Assembly: GCA_963824885.1 (NCBI GenBank)
Contig: CAWGQN010000004.1
Location: 127,004 to 191,003 of the forward strand
Length of the DNA stretch: 64,000 bases
Direction: 5' to 3'
DNA from: CAWGQN01 sp963824885
GTDB lineage: Bacteria > Actinomycetota > Actinomycetes > Actinomycetales > Microbacteriaceae
Position 1 is the stretch's first letter, and the number at the start of each line of letters is the position of its first letter. Below are positions 53,534-62,200 of this stretch, in pieces. The position numbers and the translations under genes are program-made. The notes beneath the pieces are model-generated. The model was not told the DNA's origin, made no database searches, and worked only from the letters and a program-made list of their open reading frames with translations.

Positions 53534-54291
53534 ATGACCGAAGCAAGTGATTCCGCAGTGACCGCGGTGGACGTTCACAAATCGTATGGCCGCGGCCCGG
53601 CGACGGTGAGTGCTCTCGACGGGTTCTCGGCGTCCTTTCCACGCGGTCGTTTCGCGGCCGTAATGGGACCGTCTGGATCGGGAAGTCGACGCTCATGCAG
53701 TGTCTCGCGGGTCTCGACCGAGTCAGCAGCGGGCGCGTCTTGATTGACTCGACCGATATTACGAGCATGAATGATCGGGCTCTCACTCGCCTTCGGCGTG
53801 ACCGCGTCGGTTTCGTTTTTCAGGCCTACAATCTGGTCGCCACGTTGACGGCGAAGCAAAACATTGTTTTGCCAGTCGAGCTTGCCCGGCGTCCGGTCGA
53901 TCACGCGTGGTTCGATCACGTGGTCCAGAGCCTCGGGCTGACGGATCGGCTCCGGCATCGACCCCACGAGCTTTCGGGCGGTCAACAACAGCGAGTTGCC
54001 GTCGCACGAGCGCTGCTGAGCCGCCCCGCGGTGATCTTCGCCGATGAGCCGACAGGAAATCTTGATTCCGTTTCGGGAGCCGAGGTACTGGGTCTCTTGC
54101 GTATGAGTGTCACCGATCTCGGCCAGACCGTCATTATGGTCACCCACGACCCGGTTGCTGCTTCGTACGCGGACCGTGTCGTGCTCATGAGTGACGGTCG
54201 CCTTTCCGGCGAGCTCGCCAATCCGACCGTCGATACTGTCATCGCCGCGCTTCGAGGCACCGCACCGTCGACGACGGGATTGGCGAGGTGA
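53534..54291 (+). pseudogene. ABC transporter ATP-binding protein, MacB/LolD type (frameshifted in Walker A)
   Basis: Two frames together encode a 250-residue ATPase. The first (from ATG 53534) runs VDVHKSYGRGPATVSALDGF to VMGPSGSG. The second resumes at KSTLMQCLAGLDRVSSG and carries VGFVFQAYNLVATLT, the signature LSGGQQQRVAVARALL, Walker B VIFADEPTGNLDS and IMVTHDPVAASYADR. The break falls inside Walker A, where GGG at 53680-53682 would be GGGG in an intact gene. It overlaps the permease gene by 4 bases. If real, the indel destroys ATP binding. Confidence 0.87.
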
Positions 54292-56802
54292 GACACGTCG
54301 TTTTTTCCGGACTCCGAGCACACGTTTCTCGGCTCGTCGCGACGGGATTGGCGGTCATGCTCTCGGTGGGATTCGTGGTGGCCACGCTGACCCTGTCGGC
54401 GACGTTCACGCACACGACCGAGCAACGATTGACCGCGAACATGTCCCGGGCGGACGCGCGGGTTGGTTTAGTGGACACCGATCCTCAGCCCGCGGGCGCG
54501 GGATCATCCTCCGACCGATTGTTGGCAGAGTTGCCAACAATTCGAGCGGTCGACGGGGTGACGGGAGCAGACGCAGAACGGAGTGTTTACGTCGAGATCC
54601 GATCTCGAAGTGACCGGTCAATGGGGGAGGTCAGCGGTCTTCTCGATGAATCGGTGCGCTGGCAGGCGCTGAAATCTGGTGCGTGGCCCAGCTCGAACCT
54701 CGAGGTTGCACTCGATCCGCGAGCGGCATCATCATTCGAGGTTGGGCTCGGCGACACAATTTCGATTTCGGTTCCGGAGGCGGGGGGAGAAAAAAACTCG
54801 ATCACACTAAACATCGTCGGTATCATGTCGGACGCCGCCGGGCGTGGTTCGGGAGCACCGGCCCTCGTCATGACGCACGATGGACTCACCGCGTCGGGTG
54901 TGGGGGCACACGCAAACGGAGTCTTAGTCGCCGGTCGCGGCGCTCCGAGCGCGCTCGCGGATTCGGTCACGACCGCCCTCGCCGGAACACCCGGGACAAG
55001 AGTCCTAACCCACGACGATGTGGTTAACGCGAAGATTGCCCAGGTTTCGGGTGGTTCCAGCGTGCTGACAAGCTGTTTGCTCGGTTTCGCGGTCGTCGCC
55101 CTGTTTGTCGCGGCGCTCGTCATTGCCAACACGTTCCACGTGCTCGTGGCTCAACGCACAAGAGAGCTCGCGCTGTTGCGCTGTATCGGGGCAAGCGCGG
55201 GTCAGGTGTATCGACTAATTCTCAGCGAGGCTGCGCTCCTTGGCGTCGTGACCTCGTGTCTTGGCGTTATTCTCGGCGTGGGGGGTTCAGAACTCCTCGC
55301 ACTTCTCAGTCGCCTCAGCTCGTCCGACCTGACGCTCGGTGACCTTGTCATTGACCCCAGCACCCTGCTGATCGGATTCGCAGTCGGAGTGTTGCTGCCG
55401 ATCATTTCTGCGCTGTCTCCTGCCCGGCGGGCCACTGGGGTTCGCCCGGTGGCGGCGCTCGGGCTCCGCGACGGAGCCAGAATCGTGACTCGAAAGGGTG
55501 GTGCTCGGGCGCTCATTGCACTGATCCTCATTGGGGGCGGCACAGCGGGGTTAGCTCTTGGAGCGACGGCAGCGGGTCTCGAGGTCACGCTGCTGTCGGG
55601 AATCGTCTGTTTTGTGGGTGTTCTCGCGGCATCCACCTTTTTTTATCCCGTGGGCGGTGCGCATTGCGGGCCTGTCAATTGCGTGGATATCGGTGCCAAC
55701 GCGACTCTCGTCCCTCAACGCGACACGCAACCCGGGGCGAACCGCGGCGACAGCCGCGGCGCTCTTGGTCGGGGTCACGTTCGTGAGCATTATGGTTGTT
55801 GGAACGTCCTCCGTTCGAGAATCCATGAACGCCAATCTTGATCGGAAATATCCAATCGATCTGGTTGTGGATTCGAACAATCCGGGGGGATTCAGCCCGG
55901 ATCAGGTGAACACGATTGCGGCCCTTGAGGGGGTCGGTGCCATCACGGTCGGTGACAGTGGTGGCACCGTCACCGTGACCCATGAAGGCAAGCCGCAGGC
56001 GTCGATTCGTGCACTCGGCGTCGACCAGAGTGAGATATCGCGCGTCTCACGCAGTCAGGAATTTGTGCCACGTCCCGGACACGTGCTTTTTCGGCAAACG
56101 AGTGTCGCGACCGTGCAACCGGGACACAGCGTTGAAATAGAGGGTGCCAACGCACGCGCAAATTTCGTCGCACAGCTTTCTGGCGACGCGATGCCCGAGG
56201 TGGCACTGTTTACTCTGAGCGATCTGAAGCGCGTGCACGACGAACCGGTTCACGGCGTGGTGCTGGTGCGCCTTTCGTCCGAGGTAACCGGTGCGAACGT
56301 TCAAAAAATAACCAAAAAGATTCTCTCCCTGAGCGATGACTACGTCGTCGAAGGTGGGGCCCCTTTGCGCGCATACTATGGCGAAATTCTTGACACAATG
56401 CTCCTTATTGCTCTCGCCCTGCTCGCGATCGCGGTCATTATCGCGGTTGTCGGGATTGGAAATACCCTCGCACTGTCGGTCGTTGAACGACGGCGCGAGT
56501 CTGCTCTTCTTCGCGCTCTCGGTTTGTCCGCTCGGCAGCTGGGCGGGATGCTCGCGGCAGAAGCGGGCCTCGTTGCGCTCGTTGGGGCACTCTTGGGAGT
56601 CGGAATCGGAATCGTCTTTAGCTGGGCGGGCCTTCTCACGCTCGGCCTCGAGACACCGAATTTGCCACTGAGCGTGCATGTGCCGTGGTCGCAACTGACA
56701 GTAATTCTTGGCGGTGCCCTCATTGCCGGTCTCGCAGCGTCAATTGTCCCCGCTGTCAGCGCGGCAAAGCAGTCGCCCGTCGAGGGACTCGCGCGCGGCT
56801 GA
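54288..56802 (+). pseudogene. FtsX-like ABC transporter permease (frameshifted)
   Basis: A composite of about 837 residues with the two-FtsX-domain layout of large actinobacterial permeases. An N-terminal span (about 13-35) leads to a MacB-type extracytoplasmic domain, then the first FtsX block (LLGFAVVALFVAALVIANTF, RTRELALLRCIGASAGQVYR), more spans, a second extracytoplasmic domain (YPIDLVVDSNNPGGF), and the final FtsX block (GNTLALSVVERRRESALLRA). The frame changes at a run of seven T (about 55638-55644); six T restores VLAASTFFIPWAVRIAGL. It probably exports a lipid, peptide or drug with the ATPase upstream. Confidence 0.86.
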
Positions 56803-57209
56803 GTCTCGTTTGCGAATCGCAGCGGACGTGCCTGTATCTTGTCACCCGTAGCCTCGACCCCGCCGGCAACCTACTCACCAAAAAAACGCCTGAAACACCG
56901 TTAGTGAAACAGACCCAGGCTGGGCGAATGCGCGCTCCGGCGGCGTGAACCACGCCGAGATCATCCCAACCGGGTGCAAATACTCGCAACGGTTGTGAAG
57001 GGATGTAGACGAGTGCGAGTGTCCCGGTGTACTGTCGCGCTGTCTGCGTTGTGAATCACGGCGCCCCACGGTCTCCCGCGAGTGGGCGCATCAACTCGTC
57101 AATCGGTAACGCGACGCCTGTTGAGAATTTTCTCATGCGAAACGGGGACCGATTGTCGGTTTCGCGCGAGAGCGATCAGCGCGGAAATCGAATCGAATGG
57201 TAAGGGGCG
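56803..57209. other. 407-bp intergenic region
   Basis: No open frame here shows recognisable protein features. The only structure I see is one copy of the 25-bp repeat at 56892-56916. A purine-rich AAGGGG near 57201 may serve as the azlC ribosome site. No terminator with a T-tract was found after the permease. Confidence 0.6.
56892..56916. repeat. 25-bp repeat, left copy
   Basis: It starts GAAACACCGTT and ends GAAACAGACCC. It matches the copy at 58933-58957 in the same orientation with one mismatch (G here, T there, at position 13). The two copies enclose azlC, azlD and the toxin-antitoxin pair. Confidence 0.7.
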
Positions 57210-57929
57210 GTGGTCACGATGACCCGGGAAGAGGGTGCGATTATCCGCGCCGGGGTCGCGGTGGGAGCCGCGACCGCGACGTATGGCGTGTCGTTTGGTG
57301 CTCTGTCAACGATGTCGGGTCTCGACGTGTGGCAGACGTGTTTCTTGAGCGCGGTAATGTTCTCTGGCGCGTCGCAGTTTGCGGTCGTTAGCGTGCTCGC
57401 GTCGGGGGGTCTTGCGTGTGCCGGTTCGGCAATCGCGAGTGCGGCATTGCTGGGCTCGCGAAACCTGTTCTATGGCATTCGGCTCTCTCCGATTATTGGG
57501 ACGGGTTTTTGGAGACGAACCGCTGCGGCGCAATTGACCGTTGATGAGTCGGCCGCTCTCGCGGGCGCACAGGCCACGCGTGCGACCCAGCGGGTGGGGT
57601 TTTGGGCTGCTGGGCTCGCGGTGTTCGTCGGGTGGAATGGTGCCACCATTGTCGGTGTTTTCATTGGCGATCTTTTGGGCGACATTCGCGTTTACGGACT
57701 CGATGTTGCGGCCGCTGCTGCATTTCTTGGTTTGCTGTGGCCCCGATTGAAGGAGCGCCAAGCGCAAGCGGTCGCGGTTGTCGCGGCCCTTGTTGCCGCG
57801 TCGTTCACTCCCGTGTTAGTGACGGGTGTGCCCGTTCTCCTGACGGTTATCGCGGCAATCGTTGTGGGTGGGTTCAACCTTTTCGCAGCCAAACCCACCG
57901 ACAGCGTTCCCACCGCGATGGCCCGTTGA
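57210..57929 (+). CDS. azlC: AzlC family branched-chain amino acid exporter, large subunit
   Basis: A 239-residue membrane protein with about 5-6 spans. The family signature is GVSFGALSTMSGLDVWQTCFLSA (in part) with MFSGASQFA, and LGSRNLFYGIRLSP. AzlC and AzlD together export branched-chain amino acids. The start is GTG 57210 or possibly ATG 57219, with AAGGGG just upstream. The stop overlaps the azlD ATG (TGATG). Confidence 0.92.
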   Translation: MVTMTREEGAIIRAGVAVGAATATYGVSFGALSTMSGLDVWQTCFLSAVMFSGASQFAVVSVLASGGLACAGSAIASAALLGSRNLFYGIRLSPIIGTGFWRRTAAAQLTVDESAALAGAQATRATQRVGFWAAGLAVFVGWNGATIVGVFIGDLLGDIRVYGLDVAAAAAFLGLLWPRLKERQAQAVAVVAALVAASFTPVLVTGVPVLLTVIAAIVVGGFNLFAAKPTDSVPTAMAR

Positions 57930-58255
57930 TGTCGGTGTGGGAGGTAGTGGCTGCCGCGTCAATCGCGTGTGTCGCGTTTAAAGTTGGCGGTTACCTCGTG
58001 CCGGCCCGCGCTTTCGACGCACCGCCCATATCGCGGACAATGAACCTTGTGACCGTCGCTCTTCTCGCGGGACTCATCACCGTGCAAACCCTGGGCACCG
58101 AATCAGGAATCGCCGTTGATGCGCGAATGATCGCGCTGGTTCTTGCAGCGGGACTCTACGCCGTGAAGACACCGTTTATGGTCGTCGTGATTGCGTCCGT
58201 CGCGGCCGCGGCACTCTTACGCGCGGGCGGTCAGCACGTCGGTATTCCGTTCTGA
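57929..58255 (+). CDS. azlD: AzlD domain protein, small subunit of branched-chain amino acid exporter
   Basis: A 108-residue partner of AzlC with three or four spans (VVAAASIACVAFKVGGYLVP, MNLVTVALLAGLITVQTL, MIALVLAAGLYAVKTPFMVVVI in parts). ATG 57929 shares a base with the azlC stop. The longer frame upstream is inside azlC. The pair may balance the liv importer elsewhere in the window. Confidence 0.9.
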   Translation: MSVWEVVAAASIACVAFKVGGYLVPARAFDAPPISRTMNLVTVALLAGLITVQTLGTESGIAVDARMIALVLAAGLYAVKTPFMVVVIASVAAAALLRAGGQHVGIPF

Positions 58256-58309
58256 GCGTCACTGTGCAATCGGATCGTCAACATCGTCAGGCCCCAACCG
58301 AAATCATGT

Positions 58310-58353
58310 GGCTAGATATTCGGCTATGTAATCGTCCAAAAAATAGGCTAGAT
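58310..58353. promoter_or_regulatory. repeated GGCTAGAT motifs upstream of the toxin-antitoxin genes
   Basis: GGCTAGAT occurs at 58310-58317 and again at 58346-58353, with a related CGGCTATG between them, in the AT-rich stretch directly before the antitoxin start. Antitoxins of this type usually bind their own promoter, so these are candidate operator sites. Confidence 0.45.
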
Positions 58354-58357
58354 TAGC

Positions 58358-58633
58358 ATGATGCAGATAGTGTCGGTAAGCGAAGCGAAAGATAAGCTCT
58401 CAACTCTTGTGGAGGGAGTGGAATCAACGCACTCTGCGATTGTGATTACGCGTCACGGGAGGCCGGCGGCAGTTTTACTGTCGCCTGACGATCTGGAGTC
58501 GCTTACGGAGACGGTGGACTGGTTGTCTGATCCGGGCCACCGCGCCGAGATATCCGAAGCGGAAGCCGATATCAAAGCGGGACGCACCCTGAGTCTTGCC
58601 GAGGTGCGAGAGCAACTGGCGCGTCACGGGTGA
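58358..58633 (+). CDS. type II antitoxin, Phd/YefM family
   Basis: A 91-residue DNA-binding antitoxin. The Phd/YefM fold is visible as VSVSEAKDKLSTLVEGVESTHS (in part) followed by IVITRHGRPAAVLLSPDDLESL. The C-terminal part (about 55-91) is the acidic toxin-binding segment. ATG 58358 is followed by another ATG at 58361, and no ribosome site is evident, so the mRNA may be leaderless. It overlaps the toxin gene by 4 bases. Confidence 0.9.
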   Translation: MMQIVSVSEAKDKLSTLVEGVESTHSAIVITRHGRPAAVLLSPDDLESLTETVDWLSDPGHRAEISEAEADIKAGRTLSLAEVREQLARHG

Positions 58634-58905
58634 CTAATGGGCACTACGACGTTCGGTTGACGAGTCCGGCAATTCGGGCGTTAAGACGGCTACCGCCAAA
58701 GCTGGCTGATGCGGTACTGCGTTTCTGTGACGGGCCATTGGCCGACAACCCAGCTCGCGTAACGAAGTCTCTCGGCGCTGAGCTTGACGGAATGCGAAGC
58801 GGCTACGTTGGAGTCGCATATCGGGTATTAGTGCGAATCGATGATCACGCTCGAGTTGTCCACGTGATGCGGATTGCACACCGGGCAGATGTATACCGCT
58901 CGTGA
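58630..58905 (+). CDS. type II toxin, RelE/ParE family
   Basis: A 91-residue protein with the RelE fold: VRLTSPAIRALRRLPPKLADAV, then AYRVLVRIDDHARVVHVMRIAHRADVYR (in parts), matching the RelE ending. RelE toxins cut mRNA at the ribosome. GTG 58630 overlaps the antitoxin stop (GTGA), so the pair is coupled. Located within the interval bracketed by the 25-bp repeats. Confidence 0.9.
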   Translation: MTNGHYDVRLTSPAIRALRRLPPKLADAVLRFCDGPLADNPARVTKSLGAELDGMRSGYVGVAYRVLVRIDDHARVVHVMRIAHRADVYRS

Positions 58906-58932
58906 CGACGGCATTGTCCCCGAGCAGGACCG

Positions 58933-58957
58933 GAAACACCGTTATTGAAACAGACCC
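58933..58957. repeat. 25-bp repeat, right copy
   Basis: Same orientation and 24 of 25 bases identical to 56892-56916, about 2.04 kb apart. Flanking sequences are not similar. It begins 27 bases after the toxin stop. Confidence 0.7.
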
Positions 58958-59152
58958 GCGCCACCTTGATATGCCGTTTTGACTTTCACCACCGGCTTTT
59001 TTCGGCGGGTCATGCGCAGTCGATTCGCGAATCCGAAATAAGTTTTCGTTTTTCGTCGTGTCGTGTGTCGGGAACGTGCGTTATCTTATAAAGTTTCCCT
59101 GTTTGAGGGTAGGACGGTCGGTTGTGGTCGTCCGCGTATTGTTGGGGGTTTT

Positions 59153-59175
59153 TCTGGCACGTCTGCCAGATTTTT
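59153..59175 (+). terminator. terminator-like hairpin in the leader of the giant surface protein
   Basis: TCTGGCA (59153-59159) pairs with TGCCAGA (59164-59170) over a CGTC loop and is followed by TTTTT. It lies 45 bases before ATG 59221. It could end transcripts from upstream or act as an attenuator in the leader. Confidence 0.65.
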
Positions 59176-59220
59176 GAGAGTTTTTCTCTGTATTGGGTGT
59201 CCTCGGGGGAGGGAATTCGC

Positions 59221-62200
59221 ATGCTGGGTACTACGTGTCGGGTCGTTGGTAGGCGTTTCCAGTCTGTGTTTTCGGTCGGTTTGGCCCTGATGCGCGACGC
59301 CGTCACGTCACCGCGCCGTCCGCGTGAGAGTGGTGCATGGTCGCGATCGTTGCGATCATTTGCGGTGGTCCTTTTGTTGGCCGTCGGTTTGGTGTCGGTT
59401 CCGTCGGGTGGTGCGGAGGCTGTCGGGCTTCCGGGGAACGTGTTGGGGTGGGGTGCTTCTAGCACGTACGGGGCGGTTGGTGATGGCACGATGATTGACC
59501 GGCCGACTCCGGTAAATCTTTCGGCGACGCCGACGTGGCCGACAGGGGTGCAGGTCACCAAAATCAGTTCTCCTTCGAATGCTAATTCGCTCGCGTTGAC
59601 CAGTGATGGCCGGGTTTTGGCATGGGGGCTTAACGCCGATGGTGAGCTAGGTGATGGCACGACGGTTCTGAGGAATTCGCCCGTGTTTGTGAAAAACGTT
59701 GGTGGTGTCGGTCAACTGAGCAATATTACGGACATCTACTCTTCGGAGGGGACTGGCTACGCGATAACGACTTCCGGGCAGTTGCTGGCCTGGGGGTGGA
59801 ACCCATTCGGTCAACTGGGGAACGGTACGACCACTAATTCCCTCTTGCCGATCGTTGTTCCATTGCCGGCGGGTGACCCGGTCGTTCAGGTCGGGGGGTC
59901 GGGCGAAAATGTTTTGGCATTGACGGCGAGTGGGGCGCTGTATGAGTGGGGTGGGGTCAATAATACCGCGCAACTGGGGGGGGCAGGTCAGCGTAATAGT
60001 CCGGTGCAGATTAATAGTTTCCTTCCTGCGGGCGCGATTATTACGGCGCTGAGCGGAGGTATTGGCTGTTGTAACGCTGGTGGGGGCGCGCTTGGTGTTG
60101 TGGCGACGATTGGTGGGGTGCCGGGTCAGGTTCGGTTGTGGGGTTTGAATGCTAATGGCCAGTTGGGGAATAACACGGTTACCGGCCCGATGAATACGGC
60201 GGTGACGCCGTCGTTGCCGGCGGGGACTCAAGTGACGTCGCTTGTTTTCGGCGCGTACCATTCGATGGCGATTACCTCGACGGGCAGTGTGTATGCGTGG
60301 GGGTATAACGGCAACGGTCAGCTCGGTAATGGGAACACGACCGAACAGCATGTTCCGGTATTGACGACGTTGCCTGCGGGTGTGACGTTTACGCAACTGG
60401 GCGGCTCAAAGTATTACAACGGCGCGCTTGGTTCCGACGGCAAGATTTACACGTGGGGTATTAATACCACTTTCGGCCTGGGTAGTGGGGCTCCCGCGGG
60501 CACGACGGTGTTGGTTCCGACGGCAATGACAACATTGCCGGCGGGGATCACGGTGGAGAGCATCGCTATTGGCGAGTTTGCCATGCACGCGGTTTATACC
60601 GCTCCGGTGGTGGCGGCGAATTCGCCGTTGGTGTTGGCTCCGTTGACGATTGCTGATGATGGTGTGTCGGCGGCGACGGCGACGGTGACGGCGAAGGATT
60701 CGGCGGGGGCTCCGGTGTCGGGTGTCGTGGTGTCGTTCCCCGCGGTCGCGAATGTGTCGGGTACGGGTGGCACGTGTACGACGAGTGCGGTACTGGGTTC
60801 TGGGTTTGGCCGGTGTAGCGTCTCCCTCACGTCAACGGTTGCGGGGTCGTATGCGATCCGCGCAACAATCGGCGGAACCGATGTGGGTGGGTCTCCCGCG
60901 ACATTGACGGTGCGGCGGCCAGGAAACGTGTTCGGGTGGGGTAATAACACCGCCGGTTCGGTAGGTGATGGTACCGTGATTAATCGGCCGACTCCGGTGA
61001 ATATCTCGACCACGCCGGGGTGGCCTGCGGGGATCAAGGTTTCCTCGGTCACGTCGCCAGGTCGTGTCTCCTCATTGGCGTTGACGAGCGATGGTCGCGT
61101 ACTAGCGTGGGGGGATAACAGCGTCGGTCAGATCGGTGATGGCACGAATACGCAGAGGCCTTCGCCGGTATTTGTGCAGAATGTTGGCGGCGGTGGTCAG
61201 CTGAGCAACATTAAGGCTGTTTATTCGTCGGATGGATCAAGTTATGCGTTGACGAATTCTGGGCAACTGTTGGCGTGGGGCCGAAACGCGGACGGTGAAT
61301 TAGGCATTGGGACGACTACTAATTCCTTGTTGCCAATCGTTGTTCCTTTGCCTGCGGGCGACCCGGTTGTCAAGTTCGGGAATGCGGGGTTTAATCTTCT
61401 CGCCTTGACCGCGAGTGGGGCTCTTTATGAGTGGGGTGGGTCTGGGGCTGTCGGTACTGCTCAGCTCGGTGCGGCTGGTAGCCGTTTGAGTCCCGTGCAG
61501 ATCAATAGTTTCCTTCCGGCGGGATCGATCATCACGGATATGAGTGGTGGTGTTGGTAATAGTGGTATTGGCGGCACGGTTGGTGTTATCGCGACTATTG
61601 GTGGGGTGCCGGGCCAGGTTCGGTTGTGGGGTTTGAATGGGAACGGTCAGTTAGGAAACAATACGGTTACTGCTCCGTCGACTACGGCGGTGACTCCGCT
61701 TCTTCCGGCGGGAACTCAAGTGGCGTCGCTCGTTTTTGGGGCAACCCACTCGATGGCGATTACCTCGACGGGTGCCGTTTATGCGTGGGGGGCGAACGCT
61801 AATGGACAGCTCGGGATAGGGAACACGACCCAGCAGAATTCCCCAGTCTTGCTGACAACGCTCCCGGCCGGAGTGACGTTCACACAACTGGCTGGAGGCC
61901 AGAATTACACGGGAGCATTGGGTTCCGACGGAAAGGTGTATACGTGGGGTTCTAATGTTAATTTTGGTTTGGGGAGTGGGGCTCCGACGGGCACGAATGT
62001 TCTTGTTCCGACGGCAATGACGACGCTGCCTCCGCAAATCACTGTCCAGAGCATTGCCGCAAAATCGTGGACGATGCACGTGGTTGTTTTGGGTCCGCCG
62101 GTTCCGGCGAATTCGACGTTGGTGTTGTCTCCGTCGACGATTGTTGGTGACGGGGTGTCGGCGTCGACCGCGACGGTGACGGCGAAGGATTTCCAGGGTG

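Larger units (their letters stand above)
58906..59220. other. 315-bp intergenic region and leader of the giant surface protein
   Basis: It holds the right 25-bp repeat (58933-58957), an AT-rich TTATCTTATAAAG stretch near 59082-59094 that could carry a -10 box, a terminator-like hairpin at 59153-59175, and a strong GGGGGAGGG ribosome site before ATG 59221. No convincing gene lies within it. Confidence 0.55.
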
